This document shows, in pieces, positions 7,620 to 14,911 of a stretch of DNA of 19,100 nucleotides (positions are counted from its first letter, which is position 1; every line of letters begins with the position of its first letter). This DNA is from Syntrophaceae bacterium UBA2188 (GTDB taxonomy: Bacteria > Desulfobacterota > BSN033 > UBA1163): the NCBI GenBank assembly GCA_002327985.1, contig DCVM01000145.1:90515-109614 (forward strand), read 5' to 3'. The position numbers and the translations under genes were made by a program. The notes below the pieces were generated by a model. That model was given only the letters and a program-made list of their open reading frames with translations, made no database searches and was not told where the DNA came from.

Positions 7620-7795
7620 TGCAAAACCCAAACCTCAACTCGGCCTTGTTCATCGTTCACATCATAGAATACCCGCAGCCTATCCACCCGCAGGCGTTAC
7701 TGCGGTTGACGTAAACCCTTAAGCCGTTTAATCCTGCTCTTACTTTCTTGAATTCAATGATTTCGGTTCGAATCGGGATGACTTTTCATTCAAGT
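7616..7795 (-). pseudogene. Decayed RelE/ParE-family toxin gene
   Basis: The - strand encodes a recognisable C-terminal half of a RelE/ParE toxin: RIKRLKGLRQPQ, then a TAA at 7697-7699 where the family normally has tyrosine, then RLRVDRLRVFYDVNDEQ and GRVEVWVLQ before the true stop at 7616. Further upstream a matching piece (SRFEPKSLNS) sits in another frame, so a frameshift near 7745-7755 is also needed. The N-terminal half is not recognisable. RelE/ParE toxins cleave ribosome-bound mRNA or poison gyrase; this copy should be inactive. It follows two - strand genes of unknown function with about 40 bases between. Confidence 0.7.
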
Positions 7796-7831
7796 TAACG
7801 ACTTAGAAATCATTGGATGAATAAGTAAGCT

Positions 7832-8185
7832 TCAAGTGGTTTGTTTTGGTTCGGGTGTCGTCTGTTTAACAAGCCCTGACCATGCCAAAATCCGGTTCGA
7901 CATCTGGGACGCACGAAGTGCCAGGATATAACGTGCTTGTTCGACGGGCCAGGCACGACGCCACAGGCAGATCTCGCGCTGCATATCGGCTAACTCCGCT
8001 AATGCTAAATCTCCACTCCATTCCATAAACCATGCAATTTCTCGCATCAGATCAACGATCGCCTCATCCTTTTGCCTCATGAGAATCCATTTGTTAAGGC
8101 GCAACAAGTCAGACGCCAGATTGCCCAAACGCACGGAACTTCCATCCCGCATAAATCGTTCATGCATCCTTTTTAGATCTCTCAT
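7832..8185 (-). CDS. Conserved-looking protein of unknown function, partner of DUF5674 gene
   Basis: I cannot assign a function to this 117-residue protein. It is predicted mainly helical and is rich in Trp, Arg and Leu, with RLGNLASDLLRLNKW near the N-terminus, EIAWFMEWSGDLALAELAD in the middle and RILAWSGLVKQ near the end. The tail PEPKQTT looks disordered. It has no signal peptide or membrane helix, so it is likely cytoplasmic. Its ATG overlaps the stop of the DUF5674 gene by four bases (ATGA), so the two are translationally coupled and probably act together. It lies between that gene and a decayed RelE-like toxin, which makes a toxin-antitoxin or stress role possible but unproven. Confidence 0.75.
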   Translation of the reverse strand: MRDLKRMHERFMRDGSSVRLGNLASDLLRLNKWILMRQKDEAIVDLMREIAWFMEWSGDLALAELADMQREICLWRRAWPVEQARYILALRASQMSNRILAWSGLVKQTTPEPKQTT

Positions 8186-8523
8186 GAATTAACCTGTAAT
8201 AAAGCTCTTGTAATCCTCTCGATTCTACTTCGCAGCTTCGGGTCTTCAATTTCCATCGTTCGGTTTCCTTGATGTGGGCGAATATTGATCAGCGCCCCGA
8301 ATTCCACTTTCCGAGGCTCAGGATACCAGTCTGCACCCCAGATGTCTTCCTGCCGGCTCCCATCTTCTAACAGGACTTCTTCACAATCGGCGTGATATTC
8401 GCCCCCTCCGGCGAGGATATTCCGCTCTATATCAACTGCCAGTTTGATATACGTCTCAAGTCCCTCAAGCATTTCCTGTATCTGTTCTTGGGAAGCACGA
8501 TTTCGTATGATAAGAATTTTCAT
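8182..8523 (-). CDS. DUF5674 family protein
   Basis: This 113-residue protein has the family hallmarks: YIKLAVDIERNILAGGGEYH, then HADCEEVLLEDGSRQEDIWG, and LINIRPHQGNRTMEIEDP near the C-terminus. DUF5674 proteins are small cytoplasmic proteins of unknown function found in bacteria and archaea. The conserved acidic, His and Asn/Arg residues in these blocks suggest an enzymatic or ligand-binding site, but no reaction is known to me. It is the first gene of a two-gene operon with its own near-consensus promoter about 35-65 bases upstream and a palindrome over the -10 box. The ribosome binding site is weak (AAGG). Confidence 0.85.
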   Translation of the reverse strand: MKILIIRNRASQEQIQEMLEGLETYIKLAVDIERNILAGGGEYHADCEEVLLEDGSRQEDIWGADWYPEPRKVEFGALINIRPHQGNRTMEIEDPKLRSRIERITRALLQVNS

Positions 8524-8556
8524 AGACCTTGACTATTTATACTATTCGAAAAGTCG

Positions 8557-8591
8557 ATGATTAATCATACGATTCAGACAGAGATTGTCAA
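8557..8591 (-). promoter_or_regulatory. Strong promoter with palindromic operator for the DUF5674 operon
   Basis: On the - strand, a perfect TTGACA (8586-8591) and TATGAT (8564-8569) are separated by 16 bases. A perfect 12-bp palindrome, ATGATTAATCAT (8557-8568), covers the -10 box and the probable transcription start. A repressor bound there would block transcription, the usual arrangement of autoregulated small operons. The identity of the repressor is unknown. The rest of the 8592-8873 gap shows no gene. Confidence 0.65.
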
Positions 8592-8873
8592 GCAGTTTGT
8601 AAACCCCGAATCAAATTAGGGCCTACTTGACGATATTAATCGATATACAAAACAAAATTAAAGGTATTTGTTGGGGTTTGTCAATTTCCAAGCAGATTTA
8701 TAATTTTTTGGCGATTAACTATGGAATCAGGGGAGCATTTCCTCCAGAACGGTTGTTAATAATAATCATCATAATCCTCCTCTCCCTTCGAAAGGCTTCT
8801 CCGATCAGTTGGACTGTATCTTCTATTATTTATTATTCTTGGATCAAGCATCCCATCGATGAACCTGTCGGAA

Positions 8874-9914
8874 TTAATCGTCGCGAGAACCTGTAAAGAA
8901 GGGTCTGAGGTTTTCACAGAATTCCTCTGGAGAAACGACACACATCACTTCATCGTGGAGTTTTTCGAAATAGTTAATATCGTTGATATTCCATGGAGGG
9001 ATGATCATTCTCGGGCAAAGCCTTCCATAGACTCGGGACCGAATTCCTTCTATATTCCCTGAAAACAGGGAAAGATTGAAGCTGACAATATGGTTTCTTA
9101 AGTACTGAAAGACGCTGATCAGCCCCAGAGAAAAATGGGTCCAATCCTCTGTGTTCACCTCATCGATCCTCGATCGGTTGGAAAAGAGAATGAAGACCTC
9201 CCCAAAGATGCCACGGGGTGAAAAGGCTGTTAAGAAGTGGACATCCCCTTGATGACCGATGTACCTTTCCTCCCTCTTTATCTCTTCCAGGAGATAATCC
9301 TGCCAGAAGGAAGGCTTCCCCTCCTTCTGATATCTGCTTATCCCTTCGAGCACCTTTTTGTGCGACGTCGTGGGGACATCCTCGATGACGACCTGGAGAT
9401 GGGGATGAAACAATCCTGCCCCTGATGAGGGAAGGTAATTCCAATTAATGTAAGAATATTGAAACTCTGGCTGAATACGTCCAATCCTTTTTATTCCCTC
9501 TTGTGCCAGAAGAAAACCATCTCTTAACATCTCGACGGAGAATTGATCCGGATAAAGAAAATGATCTTTGCAAAGGACAATCACCCAATTGTATCGAGCG
9601 TAAGGAAAAGCGTTGGGAAACAACCATGCCCCTCCTCTGCGGATTCTCCCCTCGGAAGCAATTTCAGGTAGGAGTTTTGGAGTAGCAGAGGGGATTTGAT
9701 CCACGCAGAAAGGGCAGACTTTCTGTGATGCGTCCAGCATTTCCGGAGGGATCACGACTTCAGGATATTTTCGACGGTAGGGAAGAATCCGGGAAACATG
9801 TCCGGTTAGGTCATCTCTTCTTATCTCAAAAGAAATGCCTTTCTTCGAAAATCCTTCCTTTGGATCAAGGAGCCAAGATTGCTCTTCTTTTTTAAGAAAT
9901 TGAATTTCAGCCAC
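8874..9914 (-). CDS. Galactose-1-phosphate uridylyltransferase-like nucleotidyltransferase (HIT superfamily)
   Basis: GalT enzymes transfer UMP between UDP-glucose and galactose-1-phosphate through a uridylyl-histidine. The 346-residue product shows the family order: a zinc-type CPFC pair (C67, C70), NAFPYARYNWVIVLCKDHF, and GAGLFHPHLQVV with the H-P-H-x-Q catalytic motif at about 170-174 (second His as nucleophile). Canonical enzymes usually read SNPHPHGQ; here the residues before HPH are LF and the Gly is Leu, so substrate specificity may differ. A TTG at 9929 extends the frame, but the GTG at 9914 has GGAGGG five bases upstream and is preferred. It stands alone, without other galactose genes. 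Confidence 0.75.
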   Translation of the reverse strand: MAEIQFLKKEEQSWLLDPKEGFSKKGISFEIRRDDLTGHVSRILPYRRKYPEVVIPPEMLDASQKVCPFCVDQIPSATPKLLPEIASEGRIRRGGAWLFPNAFPYARYNWVIVLCKDHFLYPDQFSVEMLRDGFLLAQEGIKRIGRIQPEFQYSYINWNYLPSSGAGLFHPHLQVVIEDVPTTSHKKVLEGISRYQKEGKPSFWQDYLLEEIKREERYIGHQGDVHFLTAFSPRGIFGEVFILFSNRSRIDEVNTEDWTHFSLGLISVFQYLRNHIVSFNLSLFSGNIEGIRSRVYGRLCPRMIIPPWNINDINYFEKLHDEVMCVVSPEEFCENLRPFFTGSRDD

Positions 9915-9954
9915 GTTCGCCCTCCGCAATCTTTTTTCGTGATGGTCTCAAAGA

Positions 9955-9983
9955 TTTGTAAAATGAAATCATCTTCTTATCAA
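9955..9983 (-). promoter_or_regulatory. Possible promoter of the GalT-like gene
   Basis: On the - strand TTGATA (9978-9983) and TACAAA (9955-9960) are 17 bases apart. This places the transcription start about 34 bases before the GTG at 9914. Confidence 0.4.
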
Positions 9984-10308
9984 CCCTCAAACAATCCTGA
10001 TGACAGGGAGCGGAAAACCGCCAACTTCTCCACACTTGATTCTATGTATAATGATACCACTTATAATTTAACAATTAGAGAGGGAAGCAGGGTTAATGCT
10101 TATTGACGGTTACATTTCAGTTTCATCGCTCCTAAAAGCATAGGAAGTCAAAGACTTAAAAAGTTGCAGGGGATCTTAAGTCCCCAGGGGAGGAAAGGAA
10201 GTTGGTTGGATCCAAACAAAATGGCGAAGAGAGTAGGATCCTCCTCTCAGTCATTCCATTAACCATCCTTGAAACATTCCATTCCACCATGATATTCTGA
10301 ATACAGAA
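9984..10308. other. Intergenic region between divergent genes
   Basis: This stretch separates the GalT-like gene (-) from the DUF72 gene (+). It contains two TATAAT sequences on the + strand (10047-10052 and 10062-10067) without convincing -35 boxes at the right distance. No coding region or repeat could be supported. Confidence 0.4.
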
Positions 10309-11463
10309 ATGGGCAATTCGGTAAAAATTGATCTTCAGGAATTTAAGTTTCGTGGACTTCATCCTGGGATCTCGATCGGAACGGCGAGTGATCGGTATGC
10401 AGGTTGGATAGGGCAGGTCTACTCGGAGGGACGATACACAAAAGAGATTAAACCCCGGACTCATAAGATAGGAGAAAAATCCTATACCGAAGAAGTTCTC
10501 CCTATAGAAAGCGTTGAAGAATATTTTGAGCGCTTCCCTATCCTGGAAATTGACTATACCTTTTACCAGCCCCTTCTGGACAAGAACGGAAAACCTACCC
10601 CAAACTACTTCACTTTGAAAGAATATCAGAAATATCTCAAGAAAGACGAACATCTGATTCTCAAGGTGCCCCAGTCGATTTTCGCAAGGAGAATTCGGCA
10701 GGATAGGAAGTTTGTTGAAAATGAGGATTATCTGAATCCTCAAATCTTCACCAGCCGGTTCTACAAACCGGCTGTTGAAATTCTAGTGTACTGTTTCAGA
10801 AAAAACTTTACACATTCTGTCATTCCGGACTTGATCCGGAATCCAGTGTTTTCATTCTGGATTCCTGCTTTCGCAGGAATGACAACTTTTAGAATCATTG
10901 TAAAGTGATTACTGAGACACTACACTGGTTCTGACTTGAGGGGATTTATCTTTGAGCAGGAATATCAGTCCAAGAAGGGGCGAGTTGAAGCAGAAGAGAT
11001 GGCCAAATCCATGGATACCTTTTTTGAAGCGATCCCCAAGGATAAGCGCTACCATGTTGAGCTTCGAACGGAAGCTTATTTGAGTGAACCGGTATTCGAA
11101 ATTCTGGAAAAGCATGGGGTAGGGCTGCTTTATTCTCACTGGACCTGGCTACCGCCATTATTAAAGCAGTTATCTAAAACCAAGGAGAGGTTGTTCAATT
11201 CAGGAGGGGATTGCATTATTCGTTTGATGACCCCTTTGCGGATGAGCTATGAAGATTCATATGCCAAGGCATTTTCCTTTAATAAAATGGTGGATGGGAT
11301 GATGAACCCTGAGATGATCGATGATGCGATCCAGACCATTATGGAAGGGGTTAGGCGAAGAAAAAGGATGAATCTTATCATCAATAATCGGGCAGGAGGC
11401 AGTGCCCCTATGATTGCCCGCTTCATTGCTAAAGAATTGGGAGACCAGCTTAGGAATATTTGA
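10309..11463 (+). pseudogene. DUF72 (YecE-like) protein gene split by a MITE-like insertion
   Basis: DUF72 proteins adopt a TIM-barrel fold of unclear function. The N-terminal part (about 158 residues, 10309-10784) shows GISIGTASDRYAGWIG, EIDYTFYQP, LILKVPQSIF and SRFYKPAVEI. The C-terminal part resumes at 10927 with GSDLRGFIFEQEYQ and continues for 178 residues through HVELRTEAYL, YSHWTWLPPL and NNRAGGSAP. Together they give a normal family length of about 337. Between them a 142-bp palindromic element interrupts the leucine codon at 10783. The insertion keeps the frame, and the only stop is TGA at 10906-10908 inside the element. The product is therefore a truncated protein with a foreign tail unless the stop is read through. 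The start lacks a clear ribosome binding site. Confidence 0.85.
10785..10926. mobile_element. MITE-like palindromic element inserted in the DUF72 gene
   Basis: The 142-bp element has imperfect terminal inverted repeats: AGTGTACTGTTTCAG at the left end against AGTGTAGTGTCTCAG read from the right end, continuing with CTTTACA in both arms. Its core (10819-10883) is bounded by GTCATTCC and GGAATGAC and contains two perfect hairpins, ATTCCGGA/TCCGGAAT (10822-10842) and ATTCCTGC/GCAGGAAT (10861-10880). The GTCATTCC...GGAATGAC core is a type of palindromic repeat seen in many bacterial genomes. It has no coding capacity, so a transposase must act in trans. I see no clear target-site duplication. Confidence 0.8.
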
Positions 11464-11639
11464 ACTGTGACCTTCCCTTTTTTATTTGTAGTTCATGAAA
11501 AAGATAAGAGTAGAAATGTCCTGACCAGTATTTGGGGAATGTTGTTGTATTACTTTTTCCTGTTCGTTTAAAATAAATTGTGCGCTGAAACAAGCGTGAT
11601 GATATTCAAGATTCATGTGATTTAAATTGAGTCGATGCT

Positions 11640-12062
11640 ATGAAAAGGTTCGAACATTATAGAATGTTATCCAAAGAGACAAAACGGCGCATTGTGTTGA
11701 GATATGCGCTCTATCAGATACCCGATATAGCAATCTTTGTCTTGATTCTATTTCTGCTTCATCAGTGGGTAGATCTTTCTTTATGGTTGTGCATAGGGGC
11801 CGTCACCCTCTGGATGGTTAAATATGTATTAGTGTTCACCTTTGTCTGGCCTGCCTACGACAAGCCTCTTTCAGGAGATGTTAAATCCCTGATCGGGACC
11901 GAAGGCATCGCAGAGGAGCGCCTCGACCCTTCGGGATATATTCGAGTGCATGGCGAACTTTGGCGAGCCGAGGTAATTGGAAAGACGATTCCTATTGAAA
12001 AAGGACAGACGGTACTAATTGAAAGGGCTCACGGATTCACCCTCCTCGTGAAACCAGTTTAA
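11640..12062 (+). CDS. NfeD-like membrane protein
   Basis: The 140-residue protein has two predicted membrane helices (about residues 22-43 and 48-72, around IPDIAIFVLILFLL and LWLCIGAVTLWMV). A C-terminal OB-fold of the NfeD type follows, at about 83-140: LIGTEGIAEERLDPSGYIRV, then HGELWRAEVIG and GQTVLIERAHGFTLLVKP. NfeD proteins usually act with stomatin/SPFH partners or membrane serine proteases in membrane quality control. No such partner is adjacent here, so this is a short stand-alone form. The ATG at 11640 gives the longest product; its ribosome binding site is weak. The 176-base gap upstream shows only AT-rich sequence. Confidence 0.8.
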   Translation: MKRFEHYRMLSKETKRRIVLRYALYQIPDIAIFVLILFLLHQWVDLSLWLCIGAVTLWMVKYVLVFTFVWPAYDKPLSGDVKSLIGTEGIAEERLDPSGYIRVHGELWRAEVIGKTIPIEKGQTVLIERAHGFTLLVKPV

Positions 12063-12077
12063 AAGAAATGACAATAA

Positions 12078-12203
12078 ATGAGGTGTATTTCAGATGAAAG
12101 ATCATTTAAGGAAGTGGTCCTGAACAATACTTACGCTGCCAGGCACTTTCAAATTAACTCTGCCATTATGAGTACACCTACTCTGCAACAGGTGTATGTT
12201 TAA
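12078..12203 (+). CDS. Possible 41-aa ORF or gene remnant
   Basis: An ATG-initiated frame of 41 codons follows the NfeD-like gene by 15 bases. The peptide looks protein-like (FKEVVLNNTYAARHFQINS, then STPTLQQVYV), but I cannot assign it to a family and the ribosome binding site is poor. It may be the end of a decayed gene. A small inverted repeat (TACACCT 12173-12179, AGGTGTA 12190-12196) lies at its 3' end. The remaining 12204-12443 shows another stop-free stretch in a different frame (about 12208-12355) but nothing recognisable. Confidence 0.25.
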   Translation: MRCISDERSFKEVVLNNTYAARHFQINSAIMSTPTLQQVYV

Positions 12204-12443
12204 AGAATCGTAGCTTTCCGATGGAAATCATCATGCAGGGTAGATATATGGAGACCAAAGCTAAACATTTTTGGTGGTTTGAAAACAGAAAATATAATAG
12301 CAGATACTGGCTTTTCTAAAATGCTTGGAGAAAGCTTTCAGCCTCACCGGGTCCAGATGGTGTAGCCATCCATGAACAAATCATAACACAAAATCATTTC
12401 ATCTGAAACAGTTCCTTAGAACGAGAAGGGGTGATCCATAGGG

Positions 12444-13055
12444 TTATATTTTTTGTTCTTCTTTTTCAAAACAGGGCTGGCAAAGGGTCTTTCCATCGAT
12501 CCGCCTTGTTCTGGACTCCATGGTCATCTCTCCGCATGCTTCACATTGCAGGCCCTGTAAAATACGGGCCGGCTTTGGAATAGGGAAGGCAGGTTCCATG
12601 ATGATAAACATTTCCTCCAATTCAGCGCCCATATACCTATCCTGAAGTGACTGTCTCAATGCTTCGTACCGGATCCGCTCCTCTTGATTAGAGCTACCAT
12701 TCGCCACTTTCTTACTTAGGAAACGAAGTTCCAAACCAACCTCTCCTGAAATGTCCGGACGTATAACTGCACGAAAGCCTGCGCTCTTCAGGCGGTCATA
12801 AAAGCTGAAGGCCGTCTTTCCGTAATCCTTATGGATGAGATTACCTTTGCCAAACGTGCATCCGGTGAGGAACTGGATGGCATCCACTCCACACATGTCC
12901 GTTTCGACGATGGCCACAAGATCGATCTGGTCAGGGCGACCCAACTTTTGAAGGGCAATTTCAGCTGCCCGTATCCCTATGGCCAGACCCGGGCAAGAAT
13001 GCCCATGAAAAGCAATTGTTTTTTCGATCAGCTCTTTAGGGATGGAACAGGACAT
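12444..13055 (-). CDS. FmdE-domain protein with C-terminal zinc finger
   Basis: The 203-residue protein matches the FmdE family, named after a protein associated with molybdenum/tungsten formylmethanofuran dehydrogenase. The N-terminal domain carries AFHGHSCPGLAIGIRAAE (about residues 15-32), ETDMCGVDAIQFLTGCTFGK (51-70) and GNLIHKDYGK. Conserved His and Cys residues are likely metal or cofactor ligands. The C-terminus has a zinc-ribbon with C171, C174, C192 and C195. It is the last gene of a four-gene - strand cluster, 17 bases after the transport ATPase, with AGGAGGA before the ATG. Context suggests handling of the metal or metal complex brought in by the transporter; which metal is not visible. 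Confidence 0.88.
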   Translation of the reverse strand: MSCSIPKELIEKTIAFHGHSCPGLAIGIRAAEIALQKLGRPDQIDLVAIVETDMCGVDAIQFLTGCTFGKGNLIHKDYGKTAFSFYDRLKSAGFRAVIRPDISGEVGLELRFLSKKVANGSSNQEERIRYEALRQSLQDRYMGAELEEMFIIMEPAFPIPKPARILQGLQCEACGEMTMESRTRRIDGKTLCQPCFEKEEQKI

Positions 13056-13072
13056 GATTCATTCCTCCTTTT

Positions 13073-13834
13073 CTAATCTTTTTCGACGGGGAGCACCACA
13101 GGGTTACCCTTATAATAATGGATTTCAACGGGTAACCCGTATACGGCCTGAATTGTTTCTGCTGTGACTCCTATCACTTCTCCGGCTTCAAAAATAACCC
13201 CTTCCTTAAGGAACAGGTATTTGTCAGCATAGCGCAATGCCTTATTGAGATCATGCATGGTCATGACCGCCGAAACTTCATGTTCCTTTACGACACGACG
13301 GATGATCTTGAGAATTTCAACCTGGTTTTTCAAATCCAGATTGCTGGTCGGCTCATCCAGGAGGAGGACTTTTGGCTCCTGGACCAGGGCACGGGCAAGA
13401 GCAACCTTTTGAAGCTCCCCCCCGCTTACCTGGTCAATGTATCGCATGGCAAGATGGCCGAGGTCAAGGAGTTTGATGGCTGCATTGACAATGGCGAGAT
13501 CTTTGTCCGAGGCCTTCCAGCTTAGGTGAGGACGTCTACCCATGAGAATTGCATCAAAGGCTATTAATCTGCTGGTTTCAGCACGTTGTGCAACGTAACC
13601 AATACGATGAGCAATTTCCATAGTGCTCAGGGAAAAAACGTTCTCGCTGTTCACGAGCACCGAGCCCGTAAAGGGCCGTAACATGGCATTGATACATTTC
13701 AAAAGCGTTGTTTTACCCACCCCGTTAGGGCCAAGGATAGCAAGGATCTCTCCGTTCGCAACGTGGAACCGGACATCCCGAAGAATGCCTCGGCTTTTAT
13801 AGGCAAAAGATAATCCGCTCACCTCAAGAATCAC
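13073..13834 (-). CDS. FecE/BtuD-type ABC transporter ATP-binding protein
   Basis: This is the ATPase of an iron-complex or cobalamin-type importer. The 253-residue product has every ABC motif: Walker A GPNGVGKTT (35-43), Q-loop Q83, signature VSGGELQK (136-143), Walker B VLLLDEPTS (156-164) and H-loop His194 (MTMHDL). The frame is open far upstream into the permease gene, but family length and the N-terminus (ILEVSGLSFAYKSRG) place the start at the GTG at 13834. This GTG overlaps the permease stop by four bases (GTGA), with AGGGGG upstream, so the two genes are translationally coupled. Confidence 0.93.
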   Translation of the reverse strand: MILEVSGLSFAYKSRGILRDVRFHVANGEILAILGPNGVGKTTLLKCINAMLRPFTGSVLVNSENVFSLSTMEIAHRIGYVAQRAETSRLIAFDAILMGRRPHLSWKASDKDLAIVNAAIKLLDLGHLAMRYIDQVSGGELQKVALARALVQEPKVLLLDEPTSNLDLKNQVEILKIIRRVVKEHEVSAVMTMHDLNKALRYADKYLFLKEGVIFEAGEVIGVTAETIQAVYGLPVEIHYYKGNPVVLPVEKD

Positions 13835-14901
13835 CGCCGATACCCCCTGAGGATAAGATAAATAAACACCGGCGCTCCCATAAATGCTGTGAGCACAGAG
13901 ACAGGCAGCAGGTGCGGGGCCAGAATGAAGCGGGCTGCGGTATCTGATCCGAGAAGCAGGATACTGCCAACCACCAAGGTTGCAGGCATCAAAAACCGAT
14001 GATCTCCCCCAATCAGCCGCCGGACAATGTGGGGACAAACCAAGCCCACAAAACCGATGATGCCAAGAAAAGAGACGACGACGGCGGTAATAAGAGAAGA
14101 GGTAAACAATCCGAGCAGGCGGACTCGGTTTACTCTAACTCCAAGACCTTTGGCCGTCTCGTCTCCAGCTTCGATTGCGTTGTAATTCCAGGCATTCCCA
14201 ATTAAGTAGGCAGTAGCCATACCTGTAACGATTGCCATTACACTTAATTCGCCCCAACTGGCCCGGGCCACATCTCCAAAGGTCCAAAAGACCATGGCAG
14301 CCAGCTGGACGTCATCGGCAAAATATTGGAGCAACATCGTTCCCGCAGTAAAGAGCGAGGCCAGAGCGATGCCCGTCAAAACCATGGTTTCGGGGGAAGC
14401 TCCCCGAATCTTCGATACAACGATAATGACCCCTGCCGCTACCAGGGAGAAAAAGAAGGCCATGAGGGTTGTAATATACGGGTTTGAAATGGTCACGGCC
14501 CCCACACTCGCACTGGACATGACCCCTGATCCCAAAATCATGATGGAAAAGGCCGCACCAAACCCCGCTGCATGGGAGATGCCCAGGGTGAAGGGAGAGC
14601 CGAGAGGATTCCGTAGAATCGCCTGCATCGCCGCACCCGCAACGGCTAACCCAGAACCAGCCACCATGGCCGCAAATGCCTGGGGAAGTCGAATATTCCA
14701 GATAATAATTTCAAACCGTTTTGAAATGGCCTTGCCGACAAGGGCCAAAAACACATCTGGGAGCGGGATGTTTGCTGCTCCCAGCGACACGCTGACAACG
14801 AGCAGAAATCCCAGTAAAACAATGCTTCCCCCGATAAAGGCTAATTTTCTATTGATGTATCTGGTATATTCCAGGGGAATCTGGCCGTCAGCGAAATGCA
14901 T
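13831..14901 (-). CDS. FecCD/BtuC-type ABC transporter permease
   Basis: The 356-residue protein is the membrane channel of the importer, with about ten hydrophobic helices. FecCD-family landmarks are NIRLPQAFAAMVAGSGLAVA, GAAMQAILRNPLGSPFTLG with the coupling NPLG motif, and GIIGFVGLVCPHIVRRLIG followed by DHRFLMP near the C-terminus. ATG at 14901 has AGGAGGGG a few bases upstream and lies 10 bases after the binding-protein stop. As one permease gene is present, the channel should be a homodimer. Confidence 0.93.
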   Translation of the reverse strand: MHFADGQIPLEYTRYINRKLAFIGGSIVLLGFLLVVSVSLGAANIPLPDVFLALVGKAISKRFEIIIWNIRLPQAFAAMVAGSGLAVAGAAMQAILRNPLGSPFTLGISHAAGFGAAFSIMILGSGVMSSASVGAVTISNPYITTLMAFFFSLVAAGVIIVVSKIRGASPETMVLTGIALASLFTAGTMLLQYFADDVQLAAMVFWTFGDVARASWGELSVMAIVTGMATAYLIGNAWNYNAIEAGDETAKGLGVRVNRVRLLGLFTSSLITAVVVSFLGIIGFVGLVCPHIVRRLIGGDHRFLMPATLVVGSILLLGSDTAARFILAPHLLPVSVLTAFMGAPVFIYLILRGYRR

Positions 14902-14911
14902 GGGTCCCCTC

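Noticed and set aside
7392..7722. Two overlapping + strand open frames
   Set aside because: They are antisense to the RelE-like remnant and the 32-residue ORF, whose - strand translation is clearly protein-like.
10156..10743. - strand open frame of 195 codons
   Set aside because: Antisense to the DUF72 N-terminal half, which has strong family motifs.
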